DNA of 64,000 nucleotides. It comes from Liquidambar formosana. Lineage: Eukaryota > Streptophyta > Magnoliopsida > Saxifragales > Altingiaceae. The notes under the pieces are model-generated. The model searched no databases and was not told the DNA's origin. It worked only from the letters and a program-made list of their open reading frames with translations. The position numbers were made by a program, and so were the translations under genes. Of this stretch, positions 33,201-43,366 are shown one piece after another; position 1 is the stretch's first letter; each line of letters begins with the position of its first letter. The stretch spans positions 19,324,717 to 19,388,716 of the forward strand of contig CM077828.1 in the NCBI GenBank assembly GCA_039720395.1, read 5' to 3'.

Positions 33201-36200
33201 GGGAATGAATTCTTCATTGCCTTCCATCATTATAGGATCATCTAACGTCCCTTAATGTGGGTACCTGGCTGCAGACATGTAGGAGCTACCCATATTAAAG
33301 ACATTACTTGAAACTATCACATATGTAGATATCATGGGGTGCCTAAGCTGGTATATACCAAGAAACTAACATGTGAGGTATATATTTGGTGAAACATACC
33401 TGTGTGAATGATGGGCTTAACTTAACTAGGGAAGTATTCCAAGAAACTAACATGTGAGGAGTATGTACCCTAGAGGCAAAACGATTGGAATTTGCTTATG
33501 AAGCAATAGACAAAGAGTTGTCTTCTTATTGTGGGTTAGAAGCCAAGAAACTAACATGTGAGGCTTCTAGGTCACAGTGGGACCCCAATCCCCATTAGGA
33601 ATGAGATTCACGAATTCCATTAGAGGGTGTATGGAATTTGATAAAATAGTGGGAGGTACCATATGATTAAAGACCCAATCATTATGGATAAAAATGAAAT
33701 CTAATTCTCTGTTTATGTAGATTACCTAATTACTCACCTCAAAACCCCTATTTCCTAATATATAGGATATTGATAGTTTGACTAAACCCGATTTCTTTGA
33801 TTGACTTAGGAAATTGAGAATTGTTCTCAATTTCAAAAGATTGTTTATATGCTATTAGGCCTTTTCTTAAAGGCCCTCCATAAAACATCCTAAGAAGAAA
33901 AAGACACTATGCGCAATTGGCATCTTGTTGCCATGCTATATGATAGTATTGATGACTAATGAGCTTCAGAAGCAAAATTAGTCAATGCAAGTGCCTTTGA
34001 TGTCCTACATCACATACAAAGGTTGTATTGTGAGTAAAATAATACTATAAAGTATAGTACTTGTAAAGGACTTCTTCTGGACTAGGATGTAATAAAAGTT
34101 GTTTATTAATAATCATTCTTTTGAAAAATGATTAATCACATTGAATAGCTTGAGAAGCTAGATGTGATTTAAAATGGAAGCATAGAGGAAAGCAAGTCTT
34201 GAAAAGTCAAAGACAAAGAAATATAATTATTTTGTAGTAAACATAAGGTATTGTAAAGGGAAATTGATAAAGTATCAGTCTTCCTAGAAGAACCAAACTT
34301 TTGAAGTTTTGGTTAATGCTCTAAACTAAATTGTTGGTTAGTTCTGCTTCTTGGTTTTTGGATTATAGTGTAATCTAAATGGAAGCAGAAAGTTAAGTAG
34401 ATAATAAGTTACCTTTAAAAATTTTAATAGAGCAAGAGTTGCTAGATTAATTTTGGGAACTTATTTCTTAACTAGGTCATTTAAGACATTCTAGAAATTT
34501 GATTTCTGAATTTAAATGACTAATTAGAGCGAATGCAACGTATTCTGAGAATACAAGAGATGTAGAGACTCTCATTTAAATGTAACGATTATGACTTGGT
34601 TATGAGATGACCAAACCCATCTTTTACTTGGTGAAGTGAAAGAGTTACATTTATAATTTGATTAATACATTGTGATGTATATAGTCATGTAGAGCATGCA
34701 TTCAATTACAGTAGACTCATCTTAGAATACCATAGCTCAATGGTGAATCTAAGAGAACGAATTGAACCCTATTAAGATATGGTTTGATCCATGATGAGTT
34801 TTACTAATGTATCCATCTAGGATATACCTTAAAATTGCTACATATTGATAATTTAGGGTTCACTCCAGTTTTGTCCCAATTATATCAGATATGATATGGG
34901 AAGAAACCCAACTTAAACAAGTTAAGGCTTGGGCTTGGGCTACATATGTCTGGAAACATAATGTAGACAATCTGGAAATACGGTCAAGTAAGTGTTGAAT
35001 TGTGGTATATCCCAAAAGTGGTTGGGATAGTATTTCTATTACCCTAATAAACAAAAGTTGTCCATTAGGATGATTGCTGGATTTTCTTGAGAAAGAGTTC
35101 ATTCAAGAAAGATGCAAAAGTAGATAGAATTTACAGAATTGTTTGTAAAGCCACAAACCAACAAAGATCCAACCCTTGCCCCTATTGAGGCAAAACCTTT
35201 AATTACACCACATTCTTTTCATAGATCGAATTGGATATTTCTTTAACATAAGAGAGATATTGTATCTCCATTAGAATGTGAAAGAATTGTTCTTTGGTGA
35301 TAAAGATCACCAAGATAATCCTATTGATTATGATTAGGCGATGTTTGACATCAACTTGAGAAATGACTAAGAGTCATTAAATCCAATATGGACAGGTAGA
35401 GACCTAAAAGGCTTGGCTATTTAAGAATATTTTCAACATAGGCAAAAAGTTGTCTATAAAGAAACTTGTTTGATAATAGTTATGCTGAAATCCATTTGGA
35501 TCTTGTTATCTATAAACACACATTTTGAATATGAGATATGTCAAAAAGGATATAAAGATGTTATATCAAATGGTGAAAAACCATAAAAGTGTGTAAGTTA
35601 TAGAAGTCTATTAATAGACTACAAGGTTCTCATAATTAGAACATCTATAAAGTTAAAGTAATCAAATTGTTTGATTTCTCTCATTGTATAGATGGACCAT
35701 GAGTGTATAAAAGGTTAGTGGGAGTGCGATCGTTTTTCTTTATCCTAAGTATGGATGACATCATAATCATTATGAATGATATATGAATGTTATCTAATGT
35801 AAAGTTTTAGTTTTTGGAGAAAAACTAATTCATGAAAGATTTGGCAAAAGCATCCAATAAGATCTATAGAGATAGATCATATAGATTGCTAAGTATCTCC
35901 AAATCATCAAACATAGTTGAAATGTTGAAGGAGTTCAACATGGAGAATTCTAAGGGAGGTCTGATTTACTTCAGATAAGAATTCATTATTCAAGGGCATG
36001 TGCCCTAGGATAACACAAGTAAGGTTCTTAAAGTGTTAAGAAGCCTTATTCTACACTATGTATTGAACTTGATATCTATTATGTTGTAATTGTTACAAAT
36101 AGTTATCAATCAATTCAAATTTGGAATATTGGATTGTATATGCAAATTGTAAACTCATAGTAGATGGGTATATGGATTTGGATATAATCCATATGGGGTA

Positions 36201-36623
36201 TATTTTATATTCACTTTAGTTGGTGAAATACTTAATGGAAGAACTGTATGAAAGATACAGTGGATTCCATTATTAAGGGTGAATTAATTGTCACATTGTC
36301 TAGGAGACTGTTTGGATCTATAAGTTCATTTAGAACTTGGAGTTGTTCCTTCCATTGAGTTGCCCACACCTTGTTTGTGACAACAATGGGTCTATAGCTC
36401 AAGTATAGGAATCACGGTCTCATCAAAAGTCCAAACACATAGAGTGACAATTCCAAGTGATTAGAGGAATCATTGGAAGAGGTAATAGATACATTACAGA
36501 AGATATTGTCTACATAAGTTTTTGTAGACCTACTGACTAAAGCTTTAAAACATAATTGGTTATGTCTAAGACCAACATCTTGAGAAGATAGGTATGCGAT
36601 ACATGGTCGATTGGCTTTAGTGC
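30281..36623 (+). pseudogene. Decayed copia internal region
   Basis: No intact gag-pol. About 30380-32300 is leader-like and rich in 'aaccctaattt' words. Sequence from roughly 33.4 kb rightwards shows scattered copia pol similarity with many stops and frameshifts, ending in an RNase H remnant at about 36370-36540 ('ctactgactaaagctttaaa' corresponds to the LTKAL motif). Short reading frames here (30525-30803, 32598-32897, 34860-35102) are not supported as genes. Confidence 0.65.
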
Positions 36624-36634
36624 AAGTGGGAGAT
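36624..36634 (+). other. Polypurine tract of the copia-type element
   Basis: AAGTGGGAGAT immediately precedes the 3' LTR, the usual copia form. Confidence 0.8.
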
Positions 36635-38292
36635 TGTTAGGATTATGCCCTAGAGCCAATCATAGAGATGATTGTTTAGGGATTAGGAACAATCATTTGA
36701 TTTCATTTATGTATGTCACATTTATTATTGATTTAATAAAAGGGCTTATTCTATTATGTTTATATGCATCATTTATATTTACATAATATGTCCATGGAGT
36801 TAGAGTTGAGAATATGGAATTACAAAGAGTTGTAATTTTGAGACTATAGATATATCTCTGTACTAAACTCCTTAAGCATTCCTAGTTGAAGGTTCACTAT
36901 GATGGACAGTAATGAACCATAGGACTAGCACTTGTTAGGTTGACTCTATAGGAGGATAGCTAGTCTCAAGCTATTTGTGTGGAGACACTACAACCAACAA
37001 GTGGGTGCCTATTATAAGAATAGGTACACTGAATGTGACCGAAGATATGAGATAAACTGAATGGAGTTTTATCCTGCCTGTCAATCAGTTTCTCATTGTT
37101 ATAGTGGTACAAGTAATCCTTAGACCTGAGACACCATAGTTGCCTTATGCATGTAGCTTTAGAAGTTTGATAACACTAAGTGCAGATCCTATTCAGGGGT
37201 CTGCAAAGGTGTTCATTGGCCCTACTGCTATGTGTATGAAGGCATGTGAGTGATCAACAAGGGATCCATCACTCTCAGGAAAAAGAGAGAGAATGTCTCA
37301 TATAGCATTCATAATATAACTCATTAAATCCATGGCCATGGTAGGATGAATATGAAAAGAGTTTCATGAGTTCATCAATGAGTTGATATCTATGAATGAG
37401 TATAAAGTAATTGAACTAGGGACTTGACAGACTTCCATGTCCTATTAGTTCAATTGGAGACATTGTGTTGAAGGAAGGATGCAATTGTAACCTATAAACT
37501 ATAATAGAAGGGTTCTTTGTAAATGACTATTCACCTCATTAAGGACCACACCATAAGCCATATGCTAGGTGTTACTCATGGTTAGTAGAAGCCCTAATTG
37601 ATATAAGTGAGTTATAATCAATTAGGGAATTGGAAGGAGTTCCAATTAGACCCTAAATGGAAAGAGTTCCATTGTGCACACCTCGTGCTATTCCTACTAC
37701 TTAATGATGTGAACCCAATGGGTCACACACTGATCATGCAAGAAGGGCTTTAAAGTCTATGAGAGAAAGGGTTTTAGTGAATAAAGAATAGTTCTTTATA
37801 GGCCTATTTGTATTTGATACAAATAATAGGGGTTAATGTGCAATTAAGTGTAATTACACATAACCCTATTAGGGTTTCTTCCCCATGGCCAGCCCCCTTT
37901 AGTGGGCTGCCTATATAAGTCACACTTATGTGTGACATGGCATAAGAGGCTTGCACAATAAACCCTAGCCGTCCAGCCCCTTGGAGGCTCTCTTCTCTCT
38001 CTCTCTCTTCTCCACCTCTAGCAACAACAAGGAAGAAGAAAGAAAGGACTTGGAGCTCTAGCTAGGTGTGGATACCGTTGGAGGCAGCACACTTGGGCTG
38101 CTCATTCACCGCTGTCCGGAATCAAAGCTTGGAGCAAAAAGGAGAAGATAAAAATTCTGTAAGTGTTCTAACCCTCTTTGTAGTTAGGGTTTGATTTTGT
38201 GTTATGCATAGTTAGATTCATAGGATTAGGAATCGTAGGAAAAAATTTTATATTCCGCACTTCGATTTTTCCCTCTTGTTCGATTCCCAACA
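36635..38292 (+). repeat. 3' LTR of the copia-type element (1658 bp)
   Basis: Matches 28606-30263 end to end and is followed by the GTGCA target duplication. Confidence 0.9.
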
Positions 38293-38297
38293 GTGCA

Positions 38298-39033
38298 ATG
38301 GTGCTATTTCCACACACAAAAAAAAAAAATTGTGTTGACTTGGACTACCGAAGATTGGGGGACCCAACCCACAATTGGTCCTGCTCATGGTGAGCAGGAC
38401 TCACAACCATGACCAATTTCTAGTCCGTATAATAAAATGCTTTTTGGGTGGGGTTCATAATGCAATTTTTATTGTCAGATGATAATTTACGCATGGTTAT
38501 TTAATGAGTTTTCTTAACATTTGCCTTAGTAGTAATCAAAGGTTCAATAATTATATTATAAATGATGAAAATGCATAGTATATAATAAAAATTATTTGGA
38601 AAAATATGAATATTTGTAAAACTATGAAAATATATTTTCGTATGCAGTGATTGAGTTATTAATTACAACTTAACCTATATTTTAGGGGACACGTTAAGAA
38701 ACATATGAATCATAAAGGTTTATTTTCCCCAAAAAAAAAATGATTTTCTTAATGTGTGAATTTAATGAAGCAATGATTACATTGAAAAATAGTGAAAATA
38801 CATAAAATATGATGCAAATTACTTATAAAAATATAAAAATACTTAGCAAACGATGAAAATACATTAAAAAAAAATTGAGCAAATTACTTAAAAAGACATG
38901 AAAGTATTTAGAAAATTGCATAAATATATTTCACAATACAATGATTATGATTGTTTCATTAAGTGTAGTTATTACATGTACCCAAAAGACATTAAGAAGA
39001 CCCAAATATATAAATAAGGGTTATTGGGTTTAG
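38298..39033 (-). other. Intron 2 of WAKL copy B, part next to exon 2
   Basis: Continues the intron interrupted by the copia element. 'atggtgctatttcc' and 'atgctttttgggtggggttc' match copy A intron 2 near 194 and 1538. The rest is AT-rich without coding signal. Confidence 0.6.
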
Positions 39034-39144
39034 CTAGAATGACAGCCCTTGCCGATGTTTTATTGTCGCAGTAATATTCGTCTCTGCCGTTGCGTGTTCC
39101 TAGGAACATACATCTTCCCTTGCAGCCGGCACATACTCCAACAA
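39034..39144 (-). pseudogene. WAKL copy B: exon 2 with mutated splice donor
   Basis: On the minus strand, acceptor TTTCTCAG is followed by TTGTTGGAGTATGTGCCGGC, encoding VVGVCAGCKGRC and ending SARAVILA. It is a clear paralogue of copy A exon 2 (VVEACRGCKGSC ... AVILG). Where copy A has CTAG|GTAACA, this copy has CTAG|CTAAAC, so the invariant GT donor is CT (39032-39033). Its kinase exon lies 11.6 kb downstream beyond the copia element, and exon 1 is absent upstream. It cannot be spliced normally. Confidence 0.8.
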
Positions 39145-39463
39145 CTGAGAAACAAAAATAGATTAAAAAAAAAAAAGACAAATTTATTAGTCATTTGTTG
39201 GCGCTTTTTCAAGGAAAATGTTTTTCTAAAATCAAGATTTTGTGGGGGAACTAATCGAGACGAAGATGGTTACTTTGATTTTAAAAATTAGTACTTCTGA
39301 CATCACAGTCAAAGAGCATCACAGACATCAAAAACCCATTCACAACACATAAGTTTAAGGCAAAATTACCTAAACATTCCACTCTTTGTAGTAATTTTTT
39401 TAACTATTGACTTGTAACAAACTGACTACTAACTTTACTATAAACTACTACAAACAAAACAAG
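39145..39463 (-). other. Intron 1 remnant of WAKL copy B
   Basis: The first 70 bp resembles intron 1 of copy A ('aaaaatagattaaaaa', 'ttggcgctttt'), then becomes unique. No exon 1 follows; mobile DNA begins at 39464. Confidence 0.5.
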
Positions 39464-39774
39464 TTTTTTTTTTTTTTTTTTCTGATAATCAAATGAATTA
39501 TATTGAAGGGGGCAAAGTTACAGTTTCTTCCCCATCCTCATCATCCAACTCCGCAAGAAGAACTGACGAAGGGATGTAATAGGGATGGAGCCAAAACAAT
39601 TACAAAATGCAGTCCATTGGACTAGTTCATGGGCTGCTCTATTAACAAGCCTGGGGATAGCAAAAACATTCCAAACAGAAAAAGAATTTAACAAGGATCT
39701 AGCTACTTTGGTTAAAAGGAGTTTAACAAGGATCTATTAGCAAGTTGGTTTAAATGGAGTACCGCCTTATTAAT
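39464..39774 (-). mobile_element. 5'-truncated LINE tail
   Basis: On the minus strand it ends with 'caatataattcatttgatta', then 'tcagaaaaaaa' and a poly-A tail (T run 39464-39481), the common 3' end of plant L1-type LINEs. Upstream codons resemble the C-terminal RNase H-like part of LINE ORF2 (VNRAAHELVQWTAFCNCFGS, read in the copy at 58287-58456). Its 5' side is cut at 39774 by the Tat element. 39525-39774 is duplicated at 58287-58536. Confidence 0.65.
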
Positions 39775-40145
39775 TGTGAGCGCAAGCGGGAGTCGCCACC
39801 CAATTTAGCTTTGGGAACTGTGTTTTTTGGTCAAATTCGAGGTCCAGAGATTCAAGTCCGGAGCTAGGGTACATTATTGGGAAGGTATTAGGCACCCAAA
39901 AATGCCCGGTCGAAACCGGCCTCCGTGAATAATTGTTGGCTTTAATTAATCAAGGTATTTAATCGAATTTAACCCTAAGCATGTGAAAATGCAACAATAT
40001 GCCAAGCACGCGAATGATTATGCAAATAAGAAAATGATCAAGTGGAGAAATGGTTAGTAGCACATGGCATGACAGAATATACAGGAGATAATAACTCACG
40101 GAAAGCAAAAATAAATAAACAGATAAAAGAGTGCCTAAACTACAA

Positions 40146-40670
40146 TGCGTACGCACCATGTGTTGGTGCGTGCGCACCGTATGGTGGTGCGTGCGCACCA
40201 AGTGGATTCAAAATGGCCATTTGAAGCAGACGAATTTTTTCTGTCAGAGCACAGGGTGCGTACGCACCATGAAGTGGTGCGTACGCATCAGCAAGACAAT
40301 TTCCCTACATTTTCCACTAACATGCATTTTATAAATAAAATATTAACACTACTAACATTAATTTAATCTACAAAACTACCAATCAGCATACACTAATATT
40401 AAACAAAAGATACAACCATTAATATATACAAAAAATACTCACACTAACATTAAATATTCTAACCATACTTAATAAAATAACCTAACTAATATTATAATGA
40501 TATAATCTAATCTATTTTAATCAAAACCAGAATAAATTATGATAAACAATATAACCCACACGTACTCACATTAAACCCACGAATATAATATTAAAACTAA
40601 TTACTCTAACATTAACTAATTCTCTACCAGGAGAAGTGGTGCGTACGCATCACGCAGTGGTGCGTACGTA
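40146..40670. repeat. 21-bp-phased palindrome arrays in LTR, core TGCGTACGCA
   Basis: Decamers start at 40146, 40167 and 40188 (the last two are TGCGTGCGCA), 40257 and 40278, then 40640 and 40661 (last variant TGCGTACGTA). Steps within each group are exactly 21 bp. The same sites occur in the other LTR at 57068, 57089, 57110, 57179, 57200, 57562 and 57583. Confidence 0.95.
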
Positions 40671-41520
40671 CCAACTTAGCTTAAATGATGAACGGTCAAA
40701 GTTGGTCAAACTGTGGTCAAAATGACCAACCAAAGGTCCCACATGATAGGTCTCAACAAGACGAATTCGCCTGTCAAATTTGGAGTCAATCGGGCCAACC
40801 TAAGGTCTTCAAATGCTAGGGAACACGGTACCTGTGGGTGAGTACGCCCACACTGGATCACTGTCCACTTCACCTTCAACCTCAGAACGGGTTGAAGCTG
40901 AAAAATGCAGTATTGAGCTTTGTCCCGTGCTAACTTCTCCCTAACTTATCTTACTCATTTCTTAACCGAATTTAATGATTCAAAAACCAAATTGAAGCTC
41001 TTGCAGCGTACTACAAGCGCGCATAAATCGTTCATCCAAAAACTTGCAGAATCATGATTATTTTTTGGGTCAAAGTTTTGAGTTTATAACCCGAAAACCC
41101 GTCAATTCAAGAACTCATGTCACGGCTATTTTCCTTCAAATCTAACATTACCAATGATTTTCTTGACCTTAACAATGTAACATGGCATCATTATATTAAA
41201 CAATAACTCATAGAAACAAATATGCAGTATAAATTTACAGTGCATATATATATGTGTGTCTGTGATACGTACCCCTCAGGTTTGAATGCTTCCAATATCA
41301 ACGCAGCAATTCCCTTCTCGCAGCTTCAGATTACAACACTCAACCCTCCTTTCTCTCTTCTGGTTTTCTGGTGTTTTGGTGGGTATTTGGTTTCTCTCAC
41401 TCTCTCTTTCTGGCCGTTCTCCCTTAAGCCTCTATCAAAAAAGGAAATAGCTCTATCTCTAAAAAAAAAGGACCCCTCCCGACTGATTGATTGATCTCCT
41501 CTCCAGTCCCATCAGTAGAG

Positions 41521-41529
41521 TATAAATAG
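41521..41529 (+). promoter_or_regulatory. Plus-strand TATA box inside the LTR
   Basis: TATAAATAG in a GC-mixed context, antisense to the retrotransposon and oriented towards the antisense genes 1.8 kb downstream. It lies in the LTR part that the truncated 5' LTR has lost. Activity is inferred only. Confidence 0.4.
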
Positions 41530-41686
41530 GGCTCAATTAGGTTTTGAAAACATCCCCTGACTGGCCCATCCCCTACCCATGCGGGGAACACCCGTGGGAA
41601 TCTCCCCACTCCCCCCCCCATACTCTCCCCCATGCTCTCATGTTTAGTGGGAGACAGATCTGAAGGGGCCTGAAAAAGGCTTAAGG

Positions 41687-41738
41687 TGCGTACGCATGGA
41701 AACTTGGTGCGTACGCACCACCCATTGGTGCGTACGCA
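41687..41738. repeat. 21-bp-phased palindrome array near the LTR edge
   Basis: Three TGCGTACGCA decamers start at 41687, 41708 and 41729, exactly 21 bp apart, with unrelated spacers. Confidence 0.95.
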
Positions 41739-41893
41739 TGAAATGTAGGTGGACAGTATTTTCCTGTTGTAATCTTGGCTACTCGTCGGGAATTGCTTTG
41801 TCATTATCTCAAAACATACAATAAACCTCATCATTGGGTTTCCAAAATACGTGATTTCAAATTAATTAGGTGGTACAAAATGGGGTGTCTACA

Positions 41894-41908
41894 GTTGCCC
41901 CTCTTTCG
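41894..41908 (-). other. Polypurine tract of the Tat element
   Basis: On the minus strand CGAAAGAGGGGCAAC directly precedes the LTR start TGTAGACACC. This defines the inner end of the 3' LTR. Confidence 0.8.
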
Positions 41909-42212
41909 ATTTCACTCGCTCCTTCGAGTGGTGTCGAAAGATTCCATAGACCCAATCATTTTAACCGCCTAACAACTCAAAATCAAATGTAACCATGCAT
42001 GGGGTCGAATTAGGGATCACCTAACTACCTACGTACCCTTTTGTAAGGGATCAGACCCGCCGTAGTTCATGCATATGTGAGAATCCGACCTCGTTTGGGC
42101 TATAACGAGGATGGTAATAGGTATAAATCAATGGATGACAGTTACCATGAAGAATAAAGCAGACCCCAGAGCGGGTTAAAAGGATACATCGGGCCCCAGG
42201 GTGGGCGTAGAT

Positions 42213-42992
42213 TCAGTCATATCGGACCTCGGATTAGGTACGATTTCCTTCGCATCGGACCTCAGATTAGGTACGATTTCAGTCGTATCGGACCTCAGAT
42301 TAGGTGCGATTTCAGTCGTATCAAACCTCAGATTAGGTAACATTTCAGTCATATCGGACCTCAGATTAGGTACGATTTCCTTCGTATCGGACCTCAGATT
42401 AGGTACGATTTCCTTCGTATCGGACCTCAGATTAGGTACGATTTCCTTCGTATCGGACCTCAGATTAGGTACGATTTCCTCCATTTCGGACCTCAGATTA
42501 GGTTTTGGACCTCAGATTAGGTACGATTTCAGTCGCATCGGACCTCAGATTAGGTGCGATTTCAGTCGTATCGGACCTCAGATTAGATACGATTTCATTC
42601 ATATCGGACCTCAGATTAGGTTTCGGACCTCAGATTAGGTACGATTTCCTTCGTATCGGACCTCAGATTAGGTACGATTTCAGTCGTATCGGACCCCAGA
42701 TTAGGTACGATTTCATTCGTATCGGACCTCAGATTAGGTACGATTTCATTCCTATCGCACCTCAGATTAGGTACGATTTCATTCCTATCGGACCTCAGAT
42801 TAGGTACGATTTCATTCCTATCGGACCTCAGATTAGGTGCGATTTCAGTCGTATCGGACCTCAGATTAGGTACGATTTCAGTCGTATCGGACCCCAGATT
42901 AGGTACGATTTCATTCGTATCGGACCTCAGATTAGGTACGATTTCATTCCTATCGCACCTCAGATTAGGTACAATTTTATTCGTATCGGGTT
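42213..42992. repeat. 33-bp minisatellite in the 3' untranslated region
   Basis: About 23 head-to-tail units of a 33-bp monomer built on 'tcggacctcagattaggtac' plus 'gatttcattcgta'. Two units (near 42500 and 42620) are shortened to about 17 bp. The unit is 11 codons and lacks stops in several phases, so long repetitive reading frames appear on both strands (42201-42638, 42505-43053, 42616-43068). I treat them as by-products. Tandem repeats at this place are characteristic of Tat/Ogre elements. Confidence 0.9.
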
Positions 42993-43036
42993 TGTCACAC
43001 GGCGACGCGATTTGAGGAATACGTGGGAAGGTTTGA

Positions 43037-43088
43037 TGCGTACGCATGAATAACTGGTGCGTACGCACCCGTATCTAGTGCGTACGCA
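43037..43088. repeat. 21-bp-phased palindrome array upstream of antisense gene 1
   Basis: TGCGTACGCA at 43037, 43058 and 43079, exactly 21 bp apart, about 280 bp upstream of the gene 1 start codon. Confidence 0.95.
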
Positions 43089-43366
43089 TTAGATGCAATT
43101 CTGCCAAAATTTTTTCCCGAGACGGCACCGTTTCTTTTAAGGGGTGTTTCAAATTCTGAAACGACCTCTTCTTCTCCGGCGACGCTTCCCATTACCCCGA
43201 AAATCACTCCCCACTCCTCCATAACTCCCTCTCCCACTCACTCCTATTTCATAAAAAACTCATTCTCTTGCAAACCCATTCCCAACCCACTGTTCTCCTT
43301 CCTCTGTCTCTCATTCTTCCCATTCTTTTCTTCTTACTTTCTCTCTGCAACTTCCCGCCGGCAAAC

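Larger units (their letters stand above)
28606..38292 (+). mobile_element. Ty1/copia-type LTR retrotransposon with decayed interior
   Basis: This complete insertion has a 5' LTR (28606-30263), primer site (30265-30280), polypurine tract (36624-36634) and 3' LTR (36635-38292). It is flanked by a perfect GTGCA duplication (28601-28605 and 38293-38297). The 6.4-kb interior has no long reading frame, but remnants of copia pol are readable in the plus orientation. A degenerate reverse-transcriptase box lies near 35750 (MDDIIII). Near 36370-36450 there is an RNase H stretch resembling CDNNGSIAQ and SRSHQKSKHI. It sits in intron 2 of WAKL copy B in the opposite orientation to the gene. Both LTRs are equal in length and nearly identical, so insertion was recent. 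Confidence 0.9.
39775..41893 (-). repeat. 3' LTR of the Tat element (2119 bp)
   Basis: On the minus strand it starts TGTAGACACCCCATTTTG (41893), directly after the polypurine tract, and ends CGCTTGCGCTCACA (39775). Ten palindrome decamers lie in it (40146-40670 and 41687-41738). On the plus strand a TATA box (TATAAATAG, 41521-41529) points towards the antisense genes. Confidence 0.85.

Noticed and set aside
40131..40366. Reading frames rich in VRTH, CVRT or AYA residues (also 43607-43940, 46039-46239, 57053-57288)
   Set aside because: They are translations of the 21-bp (7-codon) palindrome arrays in LTRs, introns and spacers. They have no start context or family similarity.
42201..43068. Repetitive 145-182-residue frames on both strands
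   Set aside because: The 33-bp minisatellite has a length divisible by three and few stops, so it stays open in several frames. The proteins are by-products.
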